NCBI GenBank assembly: GCA_035653295.1
Contig: DASRCB010000428.1
Span: 1 to 19,291, forward strand
Direction of reading: 5' to 3'
Length of the DNA: 19,291 bases
Source of the DNA: DASRCB01 sp035653295
GTDB lineage: Bacteria; Acidobacteriota; Terriglobia; Bryobacterales; Bryobacteraceae
Below are positions 13,901 to 19,291 of the stretch, piece by piece. Below the pieces are notes generated by a model. That model did no database searches and was not told where the DNA came from. It worked only from the letters and a program-made list of their open reading frames with translations. A program made the position numbers and the translations under genes. The number at the start of each line of letters is the position of its first letter. Position 1 is the first letter of the stretch.

Positions 13901-15189
13901 GGGAGCAGCATGGCGCCGAAATCGGAAAGGTGCGTCAGGAGATCGAACGGGTGAGCGGTGAGCTGACCGCGCTAAACGAGCTTCGCTCCTCTCTGGAGCA
14001 GATTCGGGCGGCGGTTCAGGCGGGCGCTGGGCTGCGGCCGGAGATCGAGCGCCTGAGCCATGAACTCGCCGGGGTGGGCGAGTTGCGCGCTTCCGTGGCT
14101 CAGATTCGCGTAGAAGTGGCGGCATCCGAGCGGCTGCGCTCGGAGATCGCTCGCATCGACACGGAGCTGGCGGCGGCCGCTGAGCTGCGGCCGGCGATCG
14201 AACGTCTGCGCGAGGATTTCGGGGCTATTGCCGCGGCACATGAATCGGCGATCGAAGGCCTGGCCGGCCAGGTTGCGGCATCATCGGCCGAACTGCGTGC
14301 GACGATCGAGCGCATTCATGGAGAGCTGTCGGCGGGTGTTGGAGAGCAGCAGTTGGTTCTCGCGGGCGAGCGCGAAGCCGCCGCCGAGCTGCGTGCCGCC
14401 ATCGAACGGGTGAACACGAAAATGACGGCGTCGCACAAAGTCCGGAGCGCGCAGATCGATCGCATCAATCGCGAGCTGGGGTCGGTGAAGCTGCTGCGCG
14501 CCGAGATCGAGCGGGTGAACAGCGAGCTCGCGGCGACGGCAGACCTTCGCTCTGCGGTGACGCGAATTACCGGCGAGCTGGATGTCACCGACGAGCTTCG
14601 GTCGGCGATCGACCGGCTGAGCAGTAAAGTGGTTGCGGCGAACGATTTGAGATCCGAGGTAGCAAGCCTGAACGCCGAAGTCGCGTTTCTGCGCGCCGAG
14701 GTGGCGCGCCTGCAGGAGCTTCGGGACCCGGCGCCGCCGCCCGAGCCGGAGCCTCCGGTGGTATCGGAACCGCTGCCGGAAGCGCCCCTGGGCGAGGTTG
14801 CGGGAAACCTGTTCGATCCGGTGCGGGAAACGCACATGGAGGGCCTGGAGGCGCTGCGGCGCGGGGACATGGGCGGGGCCGAAGCTCTGCTGGGCCGGGC
14901 TCTGGCGCTGTGCCAGGAGCGGGGGGAATCGCCGCTGGCGCGAGGGGTGATCCAATACGATCTGGCGCGACTGGTGGCTGCTCAGGGCGATGCCGATCCG
15001 CAGATCCGGCTGGAACGTTATGGGTCGGCGGTGGATCTGCTGCGCGCCAGCCTGGCGGCGACGAACGGCGAGATCCATTTCAAGTTTCTGGGCGATCTGG
15101 ATGACGGGGGCGCGTTCCACGGCCTGGCTTCACAGCCGGAATTCGAGCCGGCGGTCATGGATCTGATGTCCAGGATTCAAGTCGCGTAG
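10906..15189 (+). CDS. giant zinc-ribbon, membrane-anchored coiled-coil protein with TPR-like tail
   Basis: A 1427-residue protein with a strong Shine-Dalgarno (AAGGTGG) 7 nt before ATG. Domain order: a zinc ribbon with C11-x2-C14 and C41-x2-C44 (YRCQLCGQRFF); membrane helices at about 62-83 and 109-130; an acidic linker; and a very long Ala/Glu/Arg/Leu-rich coiled coil from about 135 to 1275. Residues about 352-840 consist of duplicated blocks (ERVDAEVAAIRGEFAAG, DQHRSELGAVQEQLSAEV). Residues 1026-1273 carry a 17-residue repeat of the LRxEIxRLxxELAAxxx type. A Pro-rich hinge (PAPPPEPEPPVVSEPLPEAP) leads to a TPR-like helical domain (1298-1427, HMEGLEALRRGDMGGAEALLGRAL). The zinc ribbon and tail are probably cytoplasmic. 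I know the zinc-ribbon/two-helix head from other acidobacterial proteins, but not this whole arrangement. It may be a structural or polar scaffold; no function is established. Confidence 0.85.
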   Translation: MVTEAKRTVACPSCKSTSVSRSHRRNLLERLLRPVMTPYRCQLCGQRFFHTEFPETRTRLALQTLPVPVMIAIAVVAVALWPIRRQVARLFSPAASLLGSGINSLHPGILSITLFIGALLACALMLLGVLHSARVNALADIRYRLRKVEDFVTSREADALMTEEVAEDGGEPSSATDAEGGAEQTAARVVPQLAVLRAQVAGTASLRPEVERVGAEVRALRTDMSALQAMGPELERLSTDVAAVRGELAAANTERQSELEALGSELRTGIAGLKAEAAAAESRHSTEMEDLRSDVRGLRPELEALKSDTARENEQNRSDVAAIHEQLGALCPEVEGIRNGVAAVRGEAVAAQERVDAELAAIRTEFAAGLDAVTSYVAASSDQHRSELGAVQEQLSAEVASVKDELAASVQQRSELAAAQERLNADVAAIHGELSAGVEAVKKEVEASAEQRSELAAAQQRVDAEVAAIRGEFAAGLDAVKSDVAASRDQHRLELRAASEQLSAEVATVRTELAASVQERVDAEVAAIRGEFVARLEAVKGDAAASSDQHRSELGAVQEQLSAEVAAVKDELAASVQQRSELAAAQERLNADVAAIHGELSAGVEAVKKEVEASAEQRSELLAAQQRVDAEVAGIRSDLAAGLDAVKGDIAASRNQHRSELGAAQEQLSAEVAAIRGEFAAGLDAVKRDAAASSDQHRSELRAASEQLSAEVASVKAELAASVQERVDAEVAAIRGDLAAGLEALKSDVAASSDQHRSELRTASEQLSAEVASVKAELTASVEQRSELAAAQARLNADVTEIHGELRAGVEAVRNEVDASTRQRSDLLAAQERVSAAVETIRAEAESRAGALMDELEASGRQHRSELAAAEARINADATAIRGEVAAATAELRSELEAIRNELSATLGLRPEIERLNTEMIWASAQYRSEIERMGRELSAIAGLRGEIGMVAEQQRTDLDRMRGEFTAESARQQAFLEQLRDEVAAFDARHRNELAGAGEQHGAEIGKVRQEIERVSGELTALNELRSSLEQIRAAVQAGAGLRPEIERLSHELAGVGELRASVAQIRVEVAASERLRSEIARIDTELAAAAELRPAIERLREDFGAIAAAHESAIEGLAGQVAASSAELRATIERIHGELSAGVGEQQLVLAGEREAAAELRAAIERVNTKMTASHKVRSAQIDRINRELGSVKLLRAEIERVNSELAATADLRSAVTRITGELDVTDELRSAIDRLSSKVVAANDLRSEVASLNAEVAFLRAEVARLQELRDPAPPPEPEPPVVSEPLPEAPLGEVAGNLFDPVRETHMEGLEALRRGDMGGAEALLGRALALCQERGESPLARGVIQYDLARLVAAQGDADPQIRLERYGSAVDLLRASLAATNGEIHFKFLGDLDDGGAFHGLASQPEFEPAVMDLMSRIQVA
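11959..13420 (+). repeat. internal duplicated blocks in the coiled-coil gene
   Basis: The clearest pair is 12039-12298 and 12537-12796, offset by 498 nt (166 codons). By eye about nine differences occur over roughly 260 bases. Further, less similar copies of the modules around GATCAGCACCGTTCGGAG occur near 12370, 12870, 12990 and 13167. Offsets keep the reading frame. This points to recent in-frame tandem duplication by recombination or slippage. Confidence 0.85.
13981..14727 (+). repeat. 51-nt (17-residue) repeat array in the coiled-coil gene
   Basis: Units begin with LR (codons such as CTGCGG or CTTCGC) and mostly repeat every 51 nt: LRSSLEQIR..., LRPEIERLSHELAGVGE, LRASVAQIR..., LRSEIARIDTELAAAAE, and later LRAEIERVNSELAATAD, LRSAVTRITGELDVTDE, LRSAIDRLSSKVVAAND. 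A few units are 14, 15, 18 or 19 residues. DNA identity is low, so this array is older than the blocks upstream. Confidence 0.8.
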
Positions 15190-15232
15190 GCAATTCGACC
15201 CGCTAAAATCACCTCGGGTCCCCGGGGTGTAC

Positions 15233-15238
15233 TAGACT
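15233..15238 (+). promoter_or_regulatory. possible -10 box of a leaderless gene (TAGACT)
   Basis: TAGACT ends 7 nt before ATG 15246, so the transcript would start at about the start codon. No Shine-Dalgarno precedes this ATG, and no convincing -35 is visible. Confidence 0.35.
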
Positions 15239-15245
15239 GGCCAAT

Positions 15246-16142
15246 ATGTTACGGTTCAGTGCTCTGCTGATCGTGCCCGCGCTGATTGTCGCGGCGCCGT
15301 CCGACAGCAGCCCGTTTGCCGGGCGATGGGATTTCAACATGCCGCACCAGCATGCGGCCTGGCTCGGGATTCAGGGCAGCGGCTCGGATCTCCAGGTGTG
15401 GTTTCAGCCGACCGGCGGAAACGTATTTCAGGTGAAGAACTTCAAGGTGAACGGATCGCACCTGACGCTGCAGCTCTCGCCCTCGAACACCTGGGAGCTC
15501 GACGCCAACGGGGACACTCTGACAGGAACGGCGAAGCGGGGCAGCAACAGCGTTCCGGTGAAGGGCGTTCGCGCGCCGGAGCTGAAACGAAATCCGCCGG
15601 CCGCATGGAGCGAACCGGAGCCATTATTCAATGGACGGGATCTCGAGGGTTGGGAGCCGATCGGCAATCCGGCGAACAGCCACTGGAAAGTGCAGGACGG
15701 CCTGCTGGTCAATACCGAGCACGGGGATAACCTGCGGACCACGCGAACGTTCACCGACTTCAAAGTGCATTACGAAGTGAACTGCCCCGAGGACGGCAAC
15801 AGCGGCTTTTATCTGCGCGGCCGGTACGAGGTGCAGATCGAGTACGAGCCCCTGTCCAACAATCCGCCGGAGCGGCGGATCGGGTCGATTTACGGGCGCA
15901 TCGCGCCGAGCGTGGAGCTGCCGCGCAAGCCGGGCGAGTGGACGGCATTCGATGTGACTCTGGTGGGCAGGACGGTGACGGTGGTGCGCGATGGTACGAC
16001 GATCATCGACCACAAGGAAATCGAGGGCATCACCGGCGGCGCCCTGGATGCGAACGAGGGCGAACCTGGGCCGTTCTACATCCAGGGCGACCACACCGGC
16101 GGGCTGAAATTCCGGAACATCACGGTCGCCGTACCGAAATAG
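15246..16142 (+). CDS. secreted DUF1080 (3-keto-disaccharide hydrolase family) protein
   Basis: A 298-residue exported protein. A short signal peptide (LRFSALLIVPALIVAA) is followed by a beta-rich region to about 115 (FAGRWDFNMPHQHAAWLGI, GDTLTGTAKRG), a lipocalin-like fold often found before this domain. The C-terminal domain, about 125-298, is DUF1080/PF06439: PLFNGRDLEGWEPIG, W-x-VQDGLLV, NSGFYLRGRYEVQIEYE, and the closing GPFYIQGDHTGGLKFRNITV. DUF1080 proteins have a concanavalin-like sandwich; some characterised members are 3-keto-disaccharide hydrolases. They occur in great numbers in Acidobacteria and Planctomycetes. It lies 56 nt after the coiled-coil gene but probably has its own leaderless promoter. 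It converges with the next gene, 9 bp away. Substrate not deducible. Confidence 0.88.
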   Translation: MLRFSALLIVPALIVAAPSDSSPFAGRWDFNMPHQHAAWLGIQGSGSDLQVWFQPTGGNVFQVKNFKVNGSHLTLQLSPSNTWELDANGDTLTGTAKRGSNSVPVKGVRAPELKRNPPAAWSEPEPLFNGRDLEGWEPIGNPANSHWKVQDGLLVNTEHGDNLRTTRTFTDFKVHYEVNCPEDGNSGFYLRGRYEVQIEYEPLSNNPPERRIGSIYGRIAPSVELPRKPGEWTAFDVTLVGRTVTVVRDGTTIIDHKEIEGITGGALDANEGEPGPFYIQGDHTGGLKFRNITVAVPK

Positions 16143-16151
16143 CCCGGGCGC

Positions 16152-16928
16152 TCACTGCTTGTCGTAGACCTCGGTGGTCGGCTCGTTGACACCGGCCGCG
16201 CTGCCCTTGCTGGTGAGCGTTTTGCCATCATCGGACACGCTCATGTTTCCCTTATAGACCTCTTTGCCTCCGATTTTCTCAACGAAATCGAAGGAGCGAT
16301 CGCCGGTTTTTGTGGCCGCGAGCGTGAGGCCTTTGGGCACGCGGGGCCCGCTGGCGGGATGGTCTTTTCCATCGAATTTCAGCGCGCATTTTGCGTGCTG
16401 CGAGGGAATGTCCCAGTTCACGCCATCCTCGCCATTCGGGGCGAAACTCATGACCTGGCTGGAATCGGTGTCCACCTTTGTCGTCTTCCACGTTCCGAAG
16501 AAGCCCGAGCCATCGCCCACGCGTTCGAAGGTGTCGGTTTCGTGATAACTGGAGCCGTCGGGATGCGTGCCCTTTTCCTCTTCGGTGAGCGTCTTGCCGT
16601 CGTCGGAGAGCTTGTCGGTCGCCGTCGCCACAACCTTACCTTTGAGGCGCGTGGTCCGTTCCCAGGTTTTGGGGTCGATCTGCTTCACGGTCACCATGCG
16701 GCCGTACAGGCCGGGATGTTCCTTGCCATCGGTGGTGAAGGTCATCGATTCGTTTCCGGAGGACCAGCGGACCTTGCCGTTGCCGGCATCCTCCCATTTG
16801 AATGTGGTCCCGGTGAACTGGCTTTTTGAGGGGTCGAGTTTCCATTTCCCGATGAAGGGGTTTTCCGCCGCCACGGCGCAGGCCGCAGCGAGAAGCAGCG
16901 CGCAGGTGAATTTGCCGGTACGAATCAA
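16152..16928 (-). CDS. secreted duplicated lipocalin-like protein
   Basis: A 258-residue exported protein with a TTG start; AAAGGAG lies 7 nt upstream and decides the start. A signal peptide (FTCALLLAAACAVAAEN) is followed by two tandem beta-rich domains of about 115 residues. The first has NPFIGKWKLDPSKSQFTG, then FTTDGKEHPG, then KLSDDGKTLTEEEKG. The second has GFFGTWKTTKVDTDSSQ, then LKFDGKDHPASGP, then SVSDDGKTLTSKG. The parallel landmarks (GxWK, DGKxHP, SDDGKTLT) show an internal duplication. Such proteins are common in Solibacter-like genomes, but their role is unknown; they may bind a small hydrophobic ligand. It is divergent from the HExxE protein, and a promoter-like pair lies upstream. 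Confidence 0.8.
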   Translation of the reverse strand: MIRTGKFTCALLLAAACAVAAENPFIGKWKLDPSKSQFTGTTFKWEDAGNGKVRWSSGNESMTFTTDGKEHPGLYGRMVTVKQIDPKTWERTTRLKGKVVATATDKLSDDGKTLTEEEKGTHPDGSSYHETDTFERVGDGSGFFGTWKTTKVDTDSSQVMSFAPNGEDGVNWDIPSQHAKCALKFDGKDHPASGPRVPKGLTLAATKTGDRSFDFVEKIGGKEVYKGNMSVSDDGKTLTSKGSAAGVNEPTTEVYDKQ

Positions 16929-16965
16929 GTCGGTTCTCCTTTAGCACGAAGACGTGCAGTCACAA

Positions 16966-16994
16966 ATTATCTGCCGAAGGGTTATCTGAAGCAA
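16966..16994 (-). promoter_or_regulatory. promoter of the lipocalin-like gene
   Basis: On the minus strand TTGCTT (16994-16989), a 17-nt spacer and GATAAT (16971-16966, five of six matches) predict a transcript start near 16959. This leaves a leader of about 30 nt that holds GCACG-AAGA-CGTGC-type hairpin bases (16944-16957) just before the Shine-Dalgarno. Confidence 0.45.
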
Positions 16995-17172
16995 GGTCCC
17001 CGTACGGCCATTTCGGATAAAACTCCTCTTGTGCGGAATTGAAAGGAATGTTACAGTTTCTTGTCCGGTAATTTGGCGCACGCTTCTGACGCCTGAACAA
17101 GGCGCCTCAGGCGGGAGCTATGCTCTGCCGCCGAACAATTCCCAACCGGACGCAACGTGGAGGAACTTTTTA

Positions 17173-18411
17173 ATGAGCAGGAAGTTCTTGTGGGCGGCTC
17201 AGGTTACCATCCTGGCAGCCGCGGCGCCGGGATTCGGCCAGAATGTCCATCCTGAGGAGGTGGAGCCGAGCCAACTGAAGATGATCAGCGATCATGAGGC
17301 GCGCAACGCGCTGGGGCACGTGACCGCAAGTTTCGGAACACAGAGCGAATCGACGGCCGCGATTCGGACGGGCGCGACCGGGGCGCTGCCGTTGTCGACC
17401 TATACCATCAAGGCGCAGAACGGCGCGACTTACAGCGGCATGATTGTGGGGGGCCAACCTTCCGGCGGGTCGACCACCACCGTACCGACGATCGTGATTC
17501 CCGTAATCCTGAAGATCACCCAGGGCGGCCGGACGTACACTTTCGATCCAACGGTCACGGATCCGGGTTGCATCGGCACCCAGACGGCGCTGCAGCTGAC
17601 CCAGAGCTCGCCGCTCTTCAACAACGCGGGCTACACCATGAATGGCGTTAACGTGGGGATCACGCAATACGCGGACGCGTTTCTGCGGGGTGAATTCTGG
17701 ACCCAGGCATCGTCGGGTTATCACGTGCTGCTGAGCCAGTCGCAGGGGGCGGCGCTGACCATCAGCGTCAACGCCAGCCGTAGCGGCAATACGACCGCGG
17801 CCGTTTACAGCGTCAGCGGCACGCAGTGCGGAACAGGAACGACGACGAATCCGGCCGCGAAGCTGGGGGTGGTGAATATCAACACCATCGACTCGCTGCT
17901 GCGGCAGTATATTTCCGCGCACGGGATCAACGCATCGCAGTTTCCGTTTTTCGTGACCTACAACGCCGTGATGTCGAATGGCGCGGCCAACAATCTGAAC
18001 AACTGCTGCATTCTGGGCTATCACGAGGCTGAGGCCAACCCCGGGCAGACCTACGGCATCGGCGAATTCGAGGGCCGGAACCAAACGGTGTTCAGCGGCG
18101 TTTCCGACGTGTCCGCGATATCGCACGAGATCAACGAATGGACCAACGATCCCAACGGCAGCAATCCGACGCCGGCATGGGGCAACGTCGGCCAGGTGAG
18201 CGGCTGCCAGACGAATTTCGAAGTGGGCGATCCCCTGAGCGGCACGCTGATGCCGACGGTGACGATGGGCAGCTTCAACTATCACCTGCAGGAGCTGGCG
18301 TTCTTCTCGTGGTTCTACGGCGGTACGTCGATCGGCGCGGGTGGCGGGTATTCCAGCCACGGCACGTTTAAAGGTCCGGCGATCGCATGCCCGCCGGGCG
18401 GGACGAATTAG
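17173..18411 (+). CDS. secreted HExxE protein, phi-1/EXORDIUM-like putative metallohydrolase
   Basis: A 412-residue exported protein. I chose ATG 17173 because GGAGG lies 9 nt upstream and a signal peptide (RKFLWAAQVTILAAAAPGFG) starts there; the open frame extends back to 17029 without a signal. The middle is beta-rich (PTIVIPVILKITQGGRTYTF, YHVLLSQSQGAALTISVN). The key region is ISHEINEWTNDPN (H318, E319, E322), then Trp, then FEVGDPLSG, and a closing YHLQELAFFSWFYGG. This order of HExxE, DP/NP, W, E-x-x-D, then a C-terminal FxxQxxxSxW-like segment, matches the plant EXORDIUM/phosphate-induced (phi-1) fold and related bacterial proteins with metallopeptidase-like motifs. Four or more Cys could form disulphides. 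Whether it is an active protease is open. Confidence 0.75.
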   Translation: MSRKFLWAAQVTILAAAAPGFGQNVHPEEVEPSQLKMISDHEARNALGHVTASFGTQSESTAAIRTGATGALPLSTYTIKAQNGATYSGMIVGGQPSGGSTTTVPTIVIPVILKITQGGRTYTFDPTVTDPGCIGTQTALQLTQSSPLFNNAGYTMNGVNVGITQYADAFLRGEFWTQASSGYHVLLSQSQGAALTISVNASRSGNTTAAVYSVSGTQCGTGTTTNPAAKLGVVNINTIDSLLRQYISAHGINASQFPFFVTYNAVMSNGAANNLNNCCILGYHEAEANPGQTYGIGEFEGRNQTVFSGVSDVSAISHEINEWTNDPNGSNPTPAWGNVGQVSGCQTNFEVGDPLSGTLMPTVTMGSFNYHLQELAFFSWFYGGTSIGAGGGYSSHGTFKGPAIACPPGGTN

Positions 18412-18574
18412 CGGGGGTTGGGGTGTGGGGCAGTTAGAGCTCCCTGGACAGGCCTGCTCCACAATCCGCATTTCAGCAGAATGTCTAAAATGCAGGTGTG
18501 CAAGCCCAAGGCTTGCACCACAAAATCCGCGTGCAAGCCCAAGGCTTGCACTACAAGGATGGCCAAGGCCCGGA
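18412..18574. other. convergent intergenic region with palindromic repeats
   Basis: It separates the stop of the HExxE protein from the stop of the response regulator on the opposite strand. Its main content is the pair of palindromes described separately. A reading frame through it spells CKPKACTT twice, which is only a by-product of the repeat. Confidence 0.6.
18498..18551. repeat. two copies of a perfect palindromic repeat (REP-like)
   Basis: GTGCAAGCC, loop CAA and GGCTTGCAC form a perfect 9-bp hairpin at 18498-18518 and again at 18531-18551, 33 bp apart. The two 21-bp units are identical, and the following ACYACAA is shared as well. Convergent placement suggests REP-type elements or a bidirectional transcription stop; no T-tract follows. 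Confidence 0.85.
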
Positions 18575-18973
18575 TCAGGAGGCCGGCTGCTGTGGTTGGC
18601 GAAACTGGCGGGCGGCAATTTCGCCGACCATTGCGGCGCTGTAGGGCTTGACGAGGCGCGGAAGATGACTGAAGCGCTCCGGAAGCATGTCGCTCTCGTA
18701 GCCGGTCGCGAGGATGACCGGAACACCGGCGTCGAGCAACTCCTCAGCCAGAGGCAGACTGGTGGTGTGAACGAGCTTCACGTCCAGAATCGCGCCGGAT
18801 AAAACATTGGCGCGCACGAGAGCCTGCGCTTTTTCCAGCGTGCCGGCGGGGCCGATGACGGTGCCGCCCAGCGCGCGAAGCATGAATGACAGGTCGAGGG
18901 CCGCCAGCAGCTCGTCCTCGACCACAAGAATCGCCAGCCCCGCCAATACTGGGTTCATATTCCTCTCATTCAT
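18575..18973 (-). CDS. single-domain response regulator
   Basis: A 132-residue CheY-like receiver without an output domain. It has the acidic pair in ILVVEDE (E19, D20), phosphoacceptor D64 in GAILDVKL, T90 in LATGYES and K109 in LVKPY, so the phosphorylation machinery is complete. The start ATG 18973 overlaps the histidine kinase stop (ATGA), which indicates coupling; a second ATG at 18958 has AGAGGA close upstream and is a possible alternative. With no output domain it must act through a partner protein, as is common for receivers paired with HWE kinases in light, stress or anti-sigma circuits. The partner kinase is the upstream neighbour. Confidence 0.9.
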   Translation of the reverse strand: MNERNMNPVLAGLAILVVEDELLAALDLSFMLRALGGTVIGPAGTLEKAQALVRANVLSGAILDVKLVHTTSLPLAEELLDAGVPVILATGYESDMLPERFSHLPRLVKPYSAAMVGEIAARQFRQPQQPAS

Positions 18974-19291
18974 GTATCGTCGACCGTGAACTCGATCTCG
19001 CATTCGACCCCGTCGGGGTGAAACAGCAGCCGGGAAAACCCGCCGAACAGGTAGGGCAGGCTCTGCTCAATCAACTCCGTCCCAAATCCCCTGGTGGGAT
19101 GATCGTTGACGACACGGACTCCGCGCTCGCGCCAGTTCATGCGCACAGCACGTCTGACCGGGGCGCCTTCCGTGCTCCAGTGAATGTCGATCACGCCGGA
19201 CTCAGCCCCGAGCGCGCCGTACTTGGCGGCGTTGGTGGCGAGCTCGTGGAGGGTCATGGACATGGGCTGTGCGACACGCGCGGGAAGCTGG
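18970..19291 (-). CDS. HWE/HisKA_2-type histidine kinase, C-terminal part
   Basis: Partial: the window edge cuts off the N-terminus, including any sensor domain and the phosphorylated His. The visible 106 residues are the ATP-binding end. The N-box MTLHELATNAAKYGALG is typical of the HWE/HisKA_2 group, and the later GFGTELIEQSLPYLFGG and FHPDGVECEIEF close the domain as in that family. The internal MNWRERG replaces the usual W-x-E stretch. It precedes and overlaps the receiver gene by 4 nt, so the two form one two-component unit. The input signal cannot be told from this fragment. Confidence 0.9.
   Translation of the reverse strand, partial: QLPARVAQPMSMTLHELATNAAKYGALGAESGVIDIHWSTEGAPVRRAVRMNWRERGVRVVNDHPTRGFGTELIEQSLPYLFGGFSRLLFHPDGVECEIEFTVDDT

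Noticed and set aside
15211..15230. GC palindrome after the coiled-coil gene as a terminator
   Set aside because: CCCCGGGG is short with no loop and no T-tract, so it cannot be supported.
17029..17172. Upstream start of the HExxE protein
   Set aside because: The extension hides the signal peptide and lacks a ribosome binding site; ATG 17173 has GGAGG.
18498..18551. CRISPR array
   Set aside because: Only two units, each fully palindromic, with a 12-bp gap, far too short for a spacer; no cas gene.
18481..18651. A 56-77 residue frame with a CKPKACTT repeat
   Set aside because: The peptide repeat follows from the palindromic DNA repeat, and the frame runs into the antisense of the response regulator.
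17170..18726. A 518-residue open frame on the minus strand
   Set aside because: Antisense to the secreted HExxE gene, Arg/His/Ala-rich, with no recognisable motif; the sense strand has a signal peptide and a Shine-Dalgarno.

Overview
The window is GC-rich and densely coded. Its protein families point to an Acidobacteriota genome, probably near Bryobacterales/Solibacter; this is inferred from families, since no rRNA or marker gene is present. The supporting families are a Gly/Pro-rich 'KNGAKSHGPVTPEGK' protein, a DUF1080 protein, Tat-tagged sugar-type enzymes, a zinc-ribbon coiled-coil membrane protein and lipocalin-like secreted proteins. I found no tRNA, rRNA, CRISPR array or intact insertion sequence.

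Layout. 146-802 is a lineage-type protein of unknown function. 966-5866 is a tight five-gene operon: a YtrA-type GntR repressor, an ABC ATPase, a small ABC-2-like permease, a NatA-type ATPase, and a NatB-type permease fused to a CPBP intramembrane protease. Most of its junctions overlap. A consensus-like promoter with a 9-bp inverted repeat over the predicted transcription start precedes it, which suggests autorepression. 5876-8726 is a metabolic island: a Tat-type PHP-domain protein, a convergent KDPG-aldolase-family protein that has Arg where the Schiff-base Lys should be, and, divergent from the aldolase, a Tat-tagged SelA/DgaE-like PLP enzyme. 8761-10101 is a single-pass membrane protein with a possible degenerate MPN/JAB-like head.

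10102-10905 is sparse. It holds two plausible small minus-strand genes and a possible 28-residue membrane peptide. 10906-15189 encodes a 1427-residue protein with an N-terminal zinc ribbon, two membrane segments, a very long coiled coil with recently duplicated segments and a 17-residue repeat, and a TPR-like tail. 15246-18411 holds three secreted proteins: DUF1080, a duplicated lipocalin-like protein, and an HExxE protein resembling EXORDIUM/phi-1. The right end is a two-component pair on the minus strand: a single-domain response regulator and the C-terminus of an HWE-type histidine kinase, cut by the window edge. Two copies of a perfect palindromic repeat lie just before it.

Several genes have a -10-like hexamer only 6-13 nt before the start codon and no Shine-Dalgarno, which suggests leaderless transcripts. 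Others (permease fusion, coiled-coil gene, lipocalin-like gene, HExxE gene) have clear Shine-Dalgarno sequences. No single obviously new defence or mobile system is visible. The most unusual items are the repeat-expanding zinc-ribbon coiled-coil protein, the aldolase without its lysine paired with an exported PLP enzyme, and the repressor/ABC/CPBP operon.
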